A DNA stretch of 64,000 nucleotides from an uncultured Burkholderiales bacterium. Lineage in GTDB: Bacteria; Pseudomonadota; Gammaproteobacteria; Burkholderiales; Burkholderiaceae_C. Shown one piece after another: positions 27,802 to 39,501 of this stretch (positions are counted from its first letter, which is position 1; each line of letters opens with the position of its first letter). The notes beneath the pieces were generated by a model that worked only from the letters and a program-made list of their open reading frames with translations, did no database searches and was not told the DNA's origin. The stretch spans positions 124,001 to 188,000 of the forward strand of contig CAMFGY010000006.1 of the NCBI GenBank assembly GCA_945952065.1. Direction: 5' to 3'. Made by a program: the position numbers and the translations under genes.

Positions 27802-27828
27802 CCCCGCCTGGTATTTCAGGCGGGGTTT
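27802..27828 (+). terminator. Hairpin with short T run between infB and rbfA
   Basis: CCCCGCCTG (27802-27810) and CAGGCGGGG (27817-27825) enclose GTATTT and are followed by TTT. The T run is short, so termination would be partial. It could lower rbfA-truB-typA expression relative to infB. Confidence 0.5.
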
Positions 27829-27851
27829 GCCTTTGGAAGTTTGAAAACACT

Positions 27852-28277
27852 ATGCGACATAAACGAGTCATCCCCAATCGCAGCTTTCGAGTGGCCGACC
27901 AGATCCAACGTGACCTGGCCGAACTGATCCGCGAACTGAAAGACCCCCGCATCGGCATGGCCACGGTCAATGCCGTTGAGGTGACGCCTGACTATGCGCA
28001 TGCCAAGGTGTTCTTCTCGGTGCTGGTCGGCGACCCGGTCGAGACCGGCGAGGCCTTGAACGAAGCGGCTGGCTTTTTGCGCAACGGCTTGTTCAAGCGT
28101 TTGCAGATCCACACCGTGCCCAGCCTGCATTTCCATTACGACCGCACCATCGAACGCGCCGCCGAGTTGAGCGCTTTGATCAACAAGGCCAATGCCACGC
28201 GCGCCTTGGACGATGAAACACCGGCCGAAGAAGGCAAGGCGCCATCGGCGCCGGCCCAAGACGGCGCGGCGGAGTAA
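27852..28277 (+). CDS. rbfA: 30S ribosome-binding factor RbfA
   Basis: A 141-residue KH-fold protein starting [22 protein letters not shown], with [31 protein letters not shown] and the C-terminal [21 protein letters not shown] that mark RbfA. It is needed for late 16S processing and cold adaptation. A short Ala/Glu-rich tail follows the domain. It lies 141 bases after infB, with two hairpins in the gap, and nine bases before truB. Confidence 0.95.
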   Translation: MRHKRVIPNRSFRVADQIQRDLAELIRELKDPRIGMATVNAVEVTPDYAHAKVFFSVLVGDPVETGEALNEAAGFLRNGLFKRLQIHTVPSLHFHYDRTIERAAELSALINKANATRALDDETPAEEGKAPSAPAQDGAAE

Positions 28278-28286
28278 TTTCAGCCG

Positions 28287-29255
28287 ATGACGACGACCCA
28301 AGCCCCGCGCGCCAGGATCCAGCGCCGTGCTGTGCACGGTGTGCTGCTGCTGGACAAGCCGCTGGGCCTGTCCAGCAACGATGCGCTGCAAAAAGCCAAA
28401 TGGCTGTTGCGGGCGGAGAAGGCCGGCCATACCGGCACGCTCGACCCCTTGGCCACCGGTTTGCTGCCCTTGTGCTTTGGGGCGGGCACCAAATTCAGCC
28501 AGATCAGCCTGGATGCAGACAAGGCGTACGAGGCCGTACTGAGCCTTGGCGTGACGACGACCACGGGCGACGCCGAAGGTGAAGTCTTGGAACGTCAGGA
28601 GGCCGCAGCGCTGGCTTTGACGCGCGTGCAAATCGAGGCCGCCTGTGCGCAATTCACCGGCGAAATTGATCAGGTGCCGCCGATGTACTCGGCGCTCAAG
28701 CACGAAGGCCGTCCGCTCTACGAATACGCGCGGGCCGGCATACAGATCGAGCGCCCCTCGCGGCGCGTCTCGATTCATTCGATTGACATCTTGGATTGGC
28801 AAGCTGAGCGCCTGACCCTGGCCGTGCGTTGCAGTAAGGGCACGTACATCCGGACTTTGGCGGAAGATCTCGGCCGGGTCTTGGGCTGTGGCGCTTCATT
28901 GGCGGCGCTGCGCCGCACCGGCTCCGGGCCTTTGAATGTGGCTCAAGCCATCAGCTTGGACGCCTTGGCGGCCCTGACCGAAATCGAGCGAGAGGCCCTG
29001 CTGCGTCCGCCCGATGCCTTGTTGGCGGACTGGCCCGAACTGCGCTTGAGCAGCGAGGAAGCGGCCCGATTCCTGACCGGTTTGCGGCGCCGTGTTGCCG
29101 CCCCCGATGCGCCGCAGGTGCGGGTTTATGGCCCGCAACCGCAAGCCTTTTTAGGCAGCGCCCATATCCAGGCCGGTGATTTGATCGCCGACCGACTGTT
29201 GAGTCCCGCCGAGGTGCAAAGTCTTTGCGCTGCAGCGGCGGCGCCAACCGTGTGA
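28287..29255 (+). CDS. truB: tRNA pseudouridine(55) synthase TruB
   Basis: A 322-residue protein. GVLLLDKPLGLSSNDALQKAK and the catalytic motif HTGTLDPLATGLLPLCFG (active aspartate in LDP) identify TruB, with YEAVLSLGVTTTTGDAEGEVL and the C-terminal PUA-like domain. It makes pseudouridine 55 in the T-loop of tRNAs. It is nine bases after rbfA and 26 before typA, within the translation operon. Confidence 0.96.
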   Translation: MTTTQAPRARIQRRAVHGVLLLDKPLGLSSNDALQKAKWLLRAEKAGHTGTLDPLATGLLPLCFGAGTKFSQISLDADKAYEAVLSLGVTTTTGDAEGEVLERQEAAALALTRVQIEAACAQFTGEIDQVPPMYSALKHEGRPLYEYARAGIQIERPSRRVSIHSIDILDWQAERLTLAVRCSKGTYIRTLAEDLGRVLGCGASLAALRRTGSGPLNVAQAISLDALAALTEIEREALLRPPDALLADWPELRLSSEEAARFLTGLRRRVAAPDAPQVRVYGPQPQAFLGSAHIQAGDLIADRLLSPAEVQSLCAAAAAPTV

Positions 29256-29281
29256 AGCCCAGAATTTTTTGAAAGTGTCGT

Positions 29282-31105
<1,824 letters not shown>

Positions 31106-31147
31106 GACGCGCAAAGCTCGCTGCGCGAGTCGCAGTGAGCGCCCTGC

Positions 31148-31173
31148 AGCCTCTCTCCGTGAGGGAGGCTTTG
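31148..31173 (+). terminator. Probable terminator after typA
   Basis: AGCCTCTCTC (31148-31157) pairs with GAGGGAGGCT (31161-31170; one T-G pair) across a three-base loop and is followed by TTTGCT. A second perfect hairpin, GCGGCCCC/GGGGCCGC, follows at 31189-31207. Together they probably end the rimP-typA operon. Confidence 0.6.
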
Positions 31174-31223
31174 CTCAGATGGATGCCCGCGGCCCCCTTG
31201 GGGCCGCTCTCAATTTCTGCTTC

Positions 31224-32228
31224 ATGACGCATCGCAAAGCCGTGGTTCTGATGGTGCTGGTCACCCTGCTGTGGAGCACAGCAGGCGTGGTGTCGCGTCA
31301 TTTGGAAGCTGCCCGGGGTTTTGAACAGACCTTTTGGCGAAGCAGTTTCAATGCCTTGGCTTTGCTGGTTGGATTGAGCTATTTGCGCGGCCCGGCGCTG
31401 CTCTTGCAACTGCGTCATGCGCCGCGTTTGGTCTGGGCTTCGGGCCTGTGTTGGGCCGTCATGTTCACCGCCTTCATGGTGGCATTGACCTTGACCACGG
31501 TGGCCAATGTCTTGGTGACCATGGCGCTTGGGCCCTTGCTGACGGCGGTGTTGTCCTCTTTGCTGCTCAAACATCGCTTGCCGGCTCGCACCTGGGCTGC
31601 GATTGCTTGTGCCAGCTTGGGCATTGCATGGATGTTTGGCCATGAGCTGTGGGCACCCAACAGCGCTGTTGGCGGCACCGCCAGCCCCTCCTTGACGGGC
31701 GCTTTGGGCATTCTTGTCGCCCTGGGCGTTCCCATCGCGGCTGCCTTGAACTGGTGCGTTTTGCAGTATGTGGGGCATGCCGGTCTCACCCAGCCCGAAG
31801 CATTGGCCGGGCAGTCCAGGTTGCGTTCAGCGCTGGACGATATGCCCTTGGCGGTGCTCTTGGGCGCGTTGATTTCTGCGCTGCTGATGCTGCCCCTGGC
31901 CTGGCCTTTGCAGGCCAGTGCGCATGACCTCACTTTGCTGGCCGGCTTGGGCGTGTTTCAGCTCGCCTTGCCCTGTTTGTTGGTGGTGCGCCTGAGTCGT
32001 GTGTTGATCGGCCCCGAATTGGCTTTGTTGAGCCAATTGGAAGTGGTGCTGGGGGTTTTGTGGGCCTGGGTCTGGGCCGGCGAGCAGCCCTCGGTGGCGG
32101 CTTTGTTGGGCGGATCGGTGGTCTTGCTGGCTCTGATCGCCAATGAGCTATTAGGATGGCGAGCTGAGCGCCGAGCTGCGCAGCTCAACACGCCTTCAAA
32201 CTTAACTACTTCTCGGAGAGAGGCATGA
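31224..32228 (+). CDS. EamA/DMT-superfamily transporter
   Basis: About 334 residues and ten hydrophobic spans. The first EamA repeat opens MVLVTLLWSTAGVVSRHLE and the first repeat ends in the typical ALGPLLTAVLSSLLLKHRLPARTWAAIACASLGI; the second ends GPELALLSQLEVVLGVLWAWVWAGEQPS. Start ATG 31224 (MTHRKAVV) is preferred over 31179 because the longer frame would run through a perfect hairpin. It exports or imports an unknown metabolite at the inner membrane. It overlaps the following hydratase-family gene by four bases. Confidence 0.85.
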   Translation: MTHRKAVVLMVLVTLLWSTAGVVSRHLEAARGFEQTFWRSSFNALALLVGLSYLRGPALLLQLRHAPRLVWASGLCWAVMFTAFMVALTLTTVANVLVTMALGPLLTAVLSSLLLKHRLPARTWAAIACASLGIAWMFGHELWAPNSAVGGTASPSLTGALGILVALGVPIAAALNWCVLQYVGHAGLTQPEALAGQSRLRSALDDMPLAVLLGALISALLMLPLAWPLQASAHDLTLLAGLGVFQLALPCLLVVRLSRVLIGPELALLSQLEVVLGVLWAWVWAGEQPSVAALLGGSVVLLALIANELLGWRAERRAAQLNTPSNLTTSRREA

Positions 32229-33343
32229 CGCCCCCCTTGATTCCTGCATTGTGTTCTGGCGGCCAGATCGTGGCCGAGGTCAACGGCTGCTTGGGTTTGA
32301 TCACCCTGAATCGGCCCGAGGCTTTGAACGCCTTGTCTTTGCCCATGATCCGCGATCTGAGCCGATTGCTCTTGCATTGGGCGGCCACTCCTGCGATTGA
32401 AGCGGTGGTCATCATGGGCGCGGGCCGACCGGGCAAACCCGCGGCGTTTTGTGCCGGCGGTGACATCCGTTTCTTCCATCAGGCAGCATTGGCCGGCGAT
32501 GCGGCCCTGGGTGAGTTTTTCACCGAGGAATATGCGCTCAACCACCTGATCCACAACTACACCAAGCCTTATATCGCCTTGATGGATGGTGTGGTCATGG
32601 GCGGCGGCATGGGCATCAGCCAAGGCGCCAAGCTCCGGGTGCTGACCGAGCATTCCAAGCTGGCCATGCCCGAAACCCATATCGGTTTGTTTCCCGATGT
32701 GGGGGGCGGCTACTTCCTCAGCCAATGCCCGGGTCATGTGGGTGAATGGCTGGCCTTGACTGGGCAGCCGATCGGTGCCGGAGACGCGATTGAGTTGAGC
32801 TTGGGCGATGTTTATGTGCAGAGTGCCGCCATGCCCACCTTGATTGAGGCTTTCAAAAAGGGCGCTCAAACCAGCGCAGAACATGTGGTCGCCACGGTCA
32901 TGGAGCATGTGGATCTGGCACCGGCTGCGGACCATGTGAGTTTGCGCAGCCGCATCGATCATCACTTCTCTTTGGCCGATGTACCGGCCATCATGGCCTC
33001 CCTGAGCGAAGCTGATGATGAGTGGGCGCAGCATCAATGGGTGACCCTGAAAAAGCGCTCACCCTTGATGATGGCGGTGACGTTGGAGCAGCTGCGTCGC
33101 GCTCGCAAGCTCAGCTTGGCCGAGGACCTGCGCATGGAGCGCGACATCGTCCATCATTGCTTCCATCTGCGCCCGGCGCAGCAAAGCGAAACCGTGGAAG
33201 GGATTCGCGCCTTGGCGGTTGATAAAGACCATGCGCCGCGCTGGAACCCTGCACGCATTGAAGAGGTGCGGCGCGAGGATGTGCTGGCTTTCTTTGCTTC
33301 CCCGTGGTCTGCAGACACCCATCCGCTGCGCGACTTGAAGTAG
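32225..33343 (+). CDS. Enoyl-CoA hydratase/isomerase family, 3-hydroxyisobutyryl-CoA hydrolase-like
   Basis: A 372-residue crotonase-fold protein. CAGGDIRFFHQAA and ALMDGVVMGGGMGIS form the oxyanion hole, and MPETHIGLFPDVGGGYFLS carries the glutamate pattern of the 3-hydroxyisobutyryl-CoA hydrolase branch; the extra C-terminal region (LRMERDIVHHCF) also fits that branch. It probably hydrolyses a branched beta-hydroxyacyl-CoA in valine breakdown. It overlaps the transporter gene by an ATGA. No other valine-pathway gene is next to it, and a terminator follows 34 bases after the stop. Confidence 0.85.
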   Translation: MTPPLIPALCSGGQIVAEVNGCLGLITLNRPEALNALSLPMIRDLSRLLLHWAATPAIEAVVIMGAGRPGKPAAFCAGGDIRFFHQAALAGDAALGEFFTEEYALNHLIHNYTKPYIALMDGVVMGGGMGISQGAKLRVLTEHSKLAMPETHIGLFPDVGGGYFLSQCPGHVGEWLALTGQPIGAGDAIELSLGDVYVQSAAMPTLIEAFKKGAQTSAEHVVATVMEHVDLAPAADHVSLRSRIDHHFSLADVPAIMASLSEADDEWAQHQWVTLKKRSPLMMAVTLEQLRRARKLSLAEDLRMERDIVHHCFHLRPAQQSETVEGIRALAVDKDHAPRWNPARIEEVRREDVLAFFASPWSADTHPLRDLK

Positions 33344-33376
33344 GGCAAAGACTCAGCGCTTTGGCAGCCCATAATG

Positions 33377-33409
33377 ACGGCAAGGTCTTACCGGACCTTG
33401 CCGTTTTTT
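33377..33409 (+). terminator. Strong rho-independent terminator before fhs
   Basis: ACGGCAAGGTC (33377-33387) pairs with GACCTTGCCGT (33394-33404) and is followed by TTTTT. It ends the transporter/hydratase transcript. Its position also argues that fhs starts at 33440, not at the upstream in-frame codon at 33374. Confidence 0.9.
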
Positions 33410-33439
33410 CATCCGCAACCCTTGCATGAGGATGCCCAG

Positions 33440-35116
33440 ATGCCTACCGACATCGAAATTGCCCAGGCCGCGACCCTGAAGAAAATTCTGCCCTTGGCCA
33501 GCCAAAAACTGGATGTGCAGGAAGAGGCCTTGAGTCCCTACGGACACTTCAAAGCCAAGTTGAGCCTGAGCGAGATCGAGCGCTTGCAGGGGCGAGCGAA
33601 CGGGCATCTGATCTTGGTGACGGCCATCTCACCCACACCGCCCGGTGAGGGCAAGACCACCACCACCGTGGGTTTGGGCGATGGCCTCAACCACATCGGC
33701 AAGCACGCCATGATCTGCTTGCGCGAGCCCTCGCTGGGGCCCTGTTTTGGCATGAAGGGTGGGGCGGCCGGCGGCGGTCGGGCGCAGATCGTCCCGATGG
33801 AAGACATCAATCTGCACTTCACCGGCGACTTTCATGCCATCGCCCTGGCCAATAACTTGTTGGCGGCGCTGATCGACAACCACATCCATCATGGCAATGC
33901 GCTGGGCATCGATGTGCGACGCATCAGCTGGCGCCGGGTGGTCGACATGAATGACCGTGCACTGCGAGACATCACCGTGGCCCTGGGCGGGCCCGGCAAT
34001 GGCTTCCCGCGTCAAGACGGCTTTGACATCGTTGTCGCATCTGAAGTCATGGCCATTCTTTGCCTGGCCACGTCGCTGGAAGACTTGAAGCGGCGGCTGG
34101 GCAATATCGTGATTGGCAGCACCACGGACAAGCGCCCGGTCACTGCGCGTGAGCTCAAGGCCGATGGCGCCATGGCCGCTTTGCTCAAGGATGCGCTGGC
34201 GCCCAATCTGGTGCAGACGCTGGAGGGCAATTTGGCCTTTGTGCACGGTGGGCCGTTTGCCAATATTGCGCATGGCTGTAATTCAGTGATTGCAACGCAA
34301 ACCGCGCTCAAGCTGGCGGACTATGTGGTCACTGAAGCCGGCTTTGGCGCGGACCTCGGGGCTGAGAAGTTCATCGACATCAAATGCCGAAAGGCGGGGC
34401 TGCAGCCCAGCTGTGCGGTGATTGTGGCGACCGTGCGGGCACTGAAGTACCACGGCGGAGCGGACGCTAAAAAACCGGGCAGCGACAGCATCGAGGCCTT
34501 GCAGCTGGGCTTGGCCAATCTGGGGCGTCATTTGGAGAATGTGCAGCAGCACTACGGATTGCCGGCCATCGTCTCCATCAACCGCTTTGATGCCGACACG
34601 GCGCAGGAAATCGCGCTGATCCAGCGCTATTGCGAAGAACGCGACGTGCGCTGCGTGCTGGCCACCCACTGGGCGGAAGGCGGGGCGGGCGCGGCCGATT
34701 TGGCGCGCGCGGTGGTGGCGCAGTGTGAAGCGGGCGGGGCGCGTGCCGCCAAGCTCTATGCCGATGAGCTTCCCCTGGCCGACAAGATTCGCGCCATCGC
34801 CAGCCAGGTCTACCGCGCGGGCGAGGTGGTGTTGGAGTCCAAAGCAGCTGCGCAGTTGCAAGAGTGGCAAAGCGCCGGATGGGGGCATTTGCCGGTGTGC
34901 ATCGCCAAAACACAGTACTCCTTCAGCAACGACCCTGGCCTGCGTGGTGCGCCTGAGGGGCATGTCTTGCGTGTGCGCGAAGTTCGATTGGCGGCGGGGG
35001 CGGAGTTTGTGGTGGCCATTTGCGGAGACATCATGACCATGCCCGGCTTGCCCAAAGTGCCTTCCGCCGAGCGCATCGATGTGGACGCCCAAGGCCGTAT
35101 TGCTGGGCTGTTTTGA
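33440..35116 (+). CDS. fhs: Formate-tetrahydrofolate ligase
   Basis: A 558-residue enzyme, the normal family length, starting [20 protein letters not shown]. The ATP-binding loop [18 protein letters not shown] and the family blocks [27 protein letters not shown] and [17 protein letters not shown] are all present. It joins formate, ATP and tetrahydrofolate into 10-formyl-tetrahydrofolate for one-carbon metabolism. ATG 33440 is preceded by GAGGA. It stands between a terminator and the signalling gene. Confidence 0.96.
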   Translation: MPTDIEIAQAATLKKILPLASQKLDVQEEALSPYGHFKAKLSLSEIERLQGRANGHLILVTAISPTPPGEGKTTTTVGLGDGLNHIGKHAMICLREPSLGPCFGMKGGAAGGGRAQIVPMEDINLHFTGDFHAIALANNLLAALIDNHIHHGNALGIDVRRISWRRVVDMNDRALRDITVALGGPGNGFPRQDGFDIVVASEVMAILCLATSLEDLKRRLGNIVIGSTTDKRPVTARELKADGAMAALLKDALAPNLVQTLEGNLAFVHGGPFANIAHGCNSVIATQTALKLADYVVTEAGFGADLGAEKFIDIKCRKAGLQPSCAVIVATVRALKYHGGADAKKPGSDSIEALQLGLANLGRHLENVQQHYGLPAIVSINRFDADTAQEIALIQRYCEERDVRCVLATHWAEGGAGAADLARAVVAQCEAGGARAAKLYADELPLADKIRAIASQVYRAGEVVLESKAAAQLQEWQSAGWGHLPVCIAKTQYSFSNDPGLRGAPEGHVLRVREVRLAAGAEFVVAICGDIMTMPGLPKVPSAERIDVDAQGRIAGLF

Positions 35117-35205
35117 GGCGGCTTTTGGTGCTTTTGCGGGGCTAGGCTTCCGGTCTATGATGATTGCGTGCTTGCTCTTCGCTCCACCCTTTAGCCCGCC
35201 CCGCG

Positions 35206-38200
35206 ATGCCAGCCATCCTTCACCCCGACATCAGCGAGCCCGCCTCTGCTTCGGTGTTTCGGGGCTATGGCTTTCACGTGGCGCTTCGCATCGGGGCCGT
35301 GTTGGTGCTGGCCCTGTTTGCGGTGTTTGCGGCCTATGTGCTGTCTGAAAAACAGGTCGACCGCGCCAATGAGCAACGCTTTCGTACGGTGCAAGTTGGG
35401 GAAGAGTTGCGCCAGTCGTCCGACGATCTCACGCGCATGGTGCGCACCTTCGTGGTCACCGGCGATCCGGTATTTCGACAGCGCTATCTTGATATTTTGG
35501 CCATCCGCGACGGGCGCATGCCCCGGCCCGCGCCGATAGGCAGCATTTACTGGGATTTGCTGGACCTGGCTTCAGGTCCCCCCCTTGCTGCGGAGTTGCC
35601 CGCCAAGCCCTTGCTGGACATGATTCGCGAGCAAGGCGTCAGCCCCGAGGAATTGACCCATCTGATCCAAGCCAAACAGCGCTCCGATGAGCTGGCCAAG
35701 ATCGAGTTGCATGCCATCGGTATGGTGGAAGGGCTGCACGACGATGCATTGGAGCGGCGCCAGCGAGCCAGCCTGATGCTCCATGACAGCAGCTACTTGC
35801 AGGCCAAGGCCGAAATCATGGGGCATATCCAGGCCTACTACCACTTGATTGATCAGCGCACCTTGCAGCAGGTCGTGGTGGCCGAGCAGCGTGCGCGGCT
35901 GCTGTGGGTGTTGCTCAGTGTGATCACCCTGAGTTTGTTGAGCGTCTTGTGGTGGGTGTATCGGGCCTTGTCGCGCACCCTGGGGGGCAGCCCTTTGGAG
36001 ATTCAAGCGCAGATGATGCGTATCGGCCAGGGGGATTTTTCTCAGCCCATTGAGGTGCCCCAGCGTTTGCGCCAAAGCATCTTGGGATGGTTGGCGCAGA
36101 TGCAGGCGCAGCTGCACAAGGCCGAACAGTATCAGGCCGAGGCGCAGGCCCAGCGCGACCAAGTACTGGCCTTGGATGCGCTACGCGCATTCATGATGGA
36201 GCAATTGACCAGCGCTGCGGCCTTGGAAGAAGTGTTGGAAGCCTTCATCCACCGCATTGAAGGCATGCTGCCCGGAACCATGTGCAGCATCTTGCTTTTG
36301 GACGCCGAAGGCCTGCATTTGCGCATGGGCGCCGCGCCCAGCCTGCCCGAGTTCTACAACAAAGCCATTGATGGCGTGGGTATTGGCCCTGCGGTCGGTT
36401 CCTGCGGTACGGCGGCCCATACCGGCCAGCGGGTCATCGTGGAAGACATTTCCCGTCACCCCTTCTGGCGAGACTTTGCTGCGCTGGCGAACAAAGCGGG
36501 TTTGGCCGCTTGCTGGTCCGAGCCTATCCGTACGGGTGAAGGGCCCTTGCTGGGGACTTTTGCAATGTACCGGCAGCGGCCCAGCGCACCCGGCCTGTAC
36601 GAGATCAAAGTCATCGAAAGTGCAGCCCGGCTCACAGCTTTGGCCATCGAGCGCAAGCGTGCAGAAATGCAATTGCAGCTCCTGGCCAATGTGTTTGAAC
36701 ATGGCAACGAGGTGATCATGATCACCGATCGGAGTGGGCGTTTGGTGCGGGTCAACAAGGCCTTCAGCACCGTGACGGGCTATACAGAAGCCGAGGCTTT
36801 GGGGCGCAATCCCCGCATGCTGGCCTCGGGCCGCCAGGACAAAGGTTTTTACCGGCAAATGTGGGAGGCCATTGAGCGCGAGGGGCAGTGGTCGGGTGAG
36901 GTGGTGAATCGACGCAAGGGCGGCGCGACTTATCCGCAATGGCTGTCGATCAGCGTGTTGCGCGATGCGCAGGGCGAGGTCAGCCATTACATGGCGATTG
37001 CCACCGACATCAGTCAGCGCAAAGAGGCCGAGGAGCGCATCCGTTTGCTGGCCGAGTTTGATCCCTTGACTCAGTTGCCCAACCGCCGCTTGTTGCAGGA
37101 TCGGGTGCAAAACGCGATTCAGCATGCGCGCCGCCATCATGAACCGCTGGGCCTGATCTATCTGGATTTGGACCGCTTCAAAAACGTCAACGACTCGCTG
37201 GGTCACCATATCGGAGATGCCTTGCTGGTCGCAGCGGCCAGCCGTTTCAGTGCAGCGCTGCGCGAAGAGGACACCGTCAGTCGCGTTGGAGGGGATGAGT
37301 TTGTGGTGCTGTGTCCCAATACCGATGCGCCCGGCGTCGCCCATGTGGCGGGTAAGCTATTGGCTGCCTGCCAGCCGCGCTATCAACTGGGCAGCCATGA
37401 TTTGGCGGTCAGTTGCTCCTTGGGGATCGCCATGTACCCTGGCGATGGGGACAGCTACGCCAGCCTGGCCATGTGTGCCGACACCGCCATGTACCGAGCC
37501 AAGGAAGCCGGTCGCAACACCTTCCGCTTTTTCACCCCCGAGATGCAGTCCCAGTCGGCGCGCATGCTCTTGCTGGAAAACGAGTTGCGCCAGGCCATGG
37601 AGTTGGGGCAACTGCATTTGGTGTATCAACCTCAGCTGGATCTCGCCCAGGGCCAGGTCTGCGGAGCCGAAGTGCTGCTGCGTTGGACGCACCCCAGCCT
37701 GGGCGTGATCAGCCCGGCTGAATTCATTCCGATCGCCGAAGAGAGCGGCCTGATTGTGGGCATCGGCAGTTGGGTGATGCGCAGTGCGTGTGAGCAGCTG
37801 TGTGCTTGGCAGGCGGCGGGGCTGGCCTTGCCGCAAGTGGCGGTGAATTTGTCGGTGCTGCAATTCCGCGAGCCGGGCCTGCCCGACTTGGTGCGCCGCA
37901 TCTTGGCCGAGACCGGGCTGCGGCCGGCATGCCTGGAATTGGAGTTGACCGAAGGCATTGCCATGGACCATCCGGACGATGTGGTGGCGGCAATGAACCA
38001 GTTGCATGCGCTCGGCGTTTGCATCGCCATCGACGACTTCGGAACCGGTTATTCCTCGCTGAGCTATCTGAAACGCTTTCGCATGGACAGACTCAAGATT
38101 GACCAGTCCTTTGTGCGCGACATTCACAGCGACGCCGATGACCGCGCCATCGTCGCCACCATCATTGGGCTGGCTCGCAGCCTGGGCTGTCAGACCATTG

Positions 38201-38355
38201 CCGAAGGCGTTGAAACCGAGCAGCAAATGAGTTTTTTGCGCGAGCAGGGTTGCGCTCAGGCTCAGGGTTATTTGATCAGCCGCCCCCTGGCTGCGCCCGA
38301 GTTCGAGCGCTGGCTGCGTGAGCGCGCCGCAGCGAACAAGGCAGGCTTGGCCTGA
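35206..38355 (+). CDS. GAF-PAS-GGDEF-EAL cyclic-di-GMP protein
   Basis: About 1049 residues from ATG 35206 (an in-frame start at 35164 is possible). Order: membrane span near residues 30-47, a roughly 190-residue periplasmic region, a second span (LLWVLLSVITLSLLSVLWWVY), GAF (about 330-490), PAS (about 495-610), GGDEF and EAL. GGDEF is intact at about 695-699 and the inhibitory RxxD (REED) lies five residues before it. In the EAL domain the signature reads EVL at about 822, and DDFGTGYSS, the LELELTEG glutamate and the LKIDQSF lysine remain. Both synthesis and breakdown of c-di-GMP are plausible. The periplasmic part presumably senses an unknown cue. Confidence 0.93.
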   Translation: MPAILHPDISEPASASVFRGYGFHVALRIGAVLVLALFAVFAAYVLSEKQVDRANEQRFRTVQVGEELRQSSDDLTRMVRTFVVTGDPVFRQRYLDILAIRDGRMPRPAPIGSIYWDLLDLASGPPLAAELPAKPLLDMIREQGVSPEELTHLIQAKQRSDELAKIELHAIGMVEGLHDDALERRQRASLMLHDSSYLQAKAEIMGHIQAYYHLIDQRTLQQVVVAEQRARLLWVLLSVITLSLLSVLWWVYRALSRTLGGSPLEIQAQMMRIGQGDFSQPIEVPQRLRQSILGWLAQMQAQLHKAEQYQAEAQAQRDQVLALDALRAFMMEQLTSAAALEEVLEAFIHRIEGMLPGTMCSILLLDAEGLHLRMGAAPSLPEFYNKAIDGVGIGPAVGSCGTAAHTGQRVIVEDISRHPFWRDFAALANKAGLAACWSEPIRTGEGPLLGTFAMYRQRPSAPGLYEIKVIESAARLTALAIERKRAEMQLQLLANVFEHGNEVIMITDRSGRLVRVNKAFSTVTGYTEAEALGRNPRMLASGRQDKGFYRQMWEAIEREGQWSGEVVNRRKGGATYPQWLSISVLRDAQGEVSHYMAIATDISQRKEAEERIRLLAEFDPLTQLPNRRLLQDRVQNAIQHARRHHEPLGLIYLDLDRFKNVNDSLGHHIGDALLVAAASRFSAALREEDTVSRVGGDEFVVLCPNTDAPGVAHVAGKLLAACQPRYQLGSHDLAVSCSLGIAMYPGDGDSYASLAMCADTAMYRAKEAGRNTFRFFTPEMQSQSARMLLLENELRQAMELGQLHLVYQPQLDLAQGQVCGAEVLLRWTHPSLGVISPAEFIPIAEESGLIVGIGSWVMRSACEQLCAWQAAGLALPQVAVNLSVLQFREPGLPDLVRRILAETGLRPACLELELTEGIAMDHPDDVVAAMNQLHALGVCIAIDDFGTGYSSLSYLKRFRMDRLKIDQSFVRDIHSDADDRAIVATIIGLARSLGCQTIAEGVETEQQMSFLREQGCAQAQGYLISRPLAAPEFERWLRERAAANKAGLA

Positions 38356-38373
38356 GGCTGGGATAATGAGGGG

Positions 38374-39444
38374 GTGCAAGACAACCTCATCAATCCCTGG
38401 CGCCTTTCGGTGGCGCCCATGCTCGACTGGACCGATAAACACTGTCGGTTCTTCCATCGCCTGTTGACCCAAAAGACCCGGCTCTACACCGAGATGGTGA
38501 CCACCGGCGCTTTGCTGCATGGCGATCAGGGGCGCCATTTGGACTTCGATGCCGTGGAGCATCCGCTAGCGCTGCAATTGGGCGGCTCTGAACCCGCGGA
38601 TCTGGCTGCTTGCGCCAAGCTGGCCGAGCGCTGGGGTTATGACGAAGTCAATCTGAATTGTGGCTGCCCCAGTGAGCGGGTGCAGCGCGGGGCTTTTGGC
38701 GCCTGCTTGATGGCCGAACCCGGCTTGGTGGCAGACGGCGTCAAGGCCATGCGCGATGCGGTCAGCATCCCGGTCACGGTCAAGCATCGCATCGGCATCG
38801 ACAAAATCGAGAGCTATGACTTTGTGCGCGATTTTGTGGGTCAGATCGCCCATGCTGGCTGCGAGGTCTTCATCGTGCATGCGCGCAATGCCTGGTTGCA
38901 AGGCTTGTCGCCCAAGGAAAACCGCGAGATTCCACCTTTGCGCTATGAGTTGGTGCACCAGCTCAAGCGCGACTTCCCGACATTGACCATTGTGCTCAAT
39001 GGCGGCATCAAGACCGATGATGAAATTGCCGAGCAGCTCCGCCATGTGGATGGCGTGATGGTGGGGCGTCAGGCCTACCATGAGCCTTGGCAGATGGTTG
39101 ACTGGGATCGGCGCTTTTTCGCGGCCGCAAATCCGGCCCAGTCGCGCGAGCAAGTGGAATCGGCCTGGCTGGCCTATCTAGAGCGCCATGTGGCCTTGGG
39201 TGCCTATCATCATTGGACCCAAGCGATGCGTCATGCGCTGGGGCTTTGGAACGGCCAAGCGGGCTCGCGCCGCTGGCGGCAAATTTGGTCGGACCATCAA
39301 TACAAGTCTTTGGCGCCGCGCGAAGTCGCGGCCTTGGCCACGCAGGCCCGCCAAGGAATTGCAGCCCATGTGGCCGAGCATCAGGCTCAGACATTGGCGC
39401 AGCGCAACATGCCCGAAGGCGAACCCGCGGCGGGTCATGCTTGA
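38374..39444 (+). CDS. dusA: tRNA-dihydrouridine(20/20a) synthase DusA
   Basis: A 356-residue flavoprotein: VAPMLDWTDKHCRFFHRLL at the start, LNCGCPSERVQRGAFGACLM with the catalytic cysteine, VKHRIGID and NGGIKTDDEI mark the DusA branch. It reduces uridine 20/20a in the D-loop of tRNAs using FMN and NADPH. The start is GTG at 38374, only 18 bases after the preceding stop codon; no better ATG is in frame before the FMN-binding strand. Confidence 0.94.
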   Translation: MQDNLINPWRLSVAPMLDWTDKHCRFFHRLLTQKTRLYTEMVTTGALLHGDQGRHLDFDAVEHPLALQLGGSEPADLAACAKLAERWGYDEVNLNCGCPSERVQRGAFGACLMAEPGLVADGVKAMRDAVSIPVTVKHRIGIDKIESYDFVRDFVGQIAHAGCEVFIVHARNAWLQGLSPKENREIPPLRYELVHQLKRDFPTLTIVLNGGIKTDDEIAEQLRHVDGVMVGRQAYHEPWQMVDWDRRFFAAANPAQSREQVESAWLAYLERHVALGAYHHWTQAMRHALGLWNGQAGSRRWRQIWSDHQYKSLAPREVAALATQARQGIAAHVAEHQAQTLAQRNMPEGEPAAGHA

Positions 39445-39501
39445 GCGGGCTTTCATCGGCTTGCTTGGCTTGCGGCGCCTTGCCCCGTCGACTTGAGTTC
39501 G

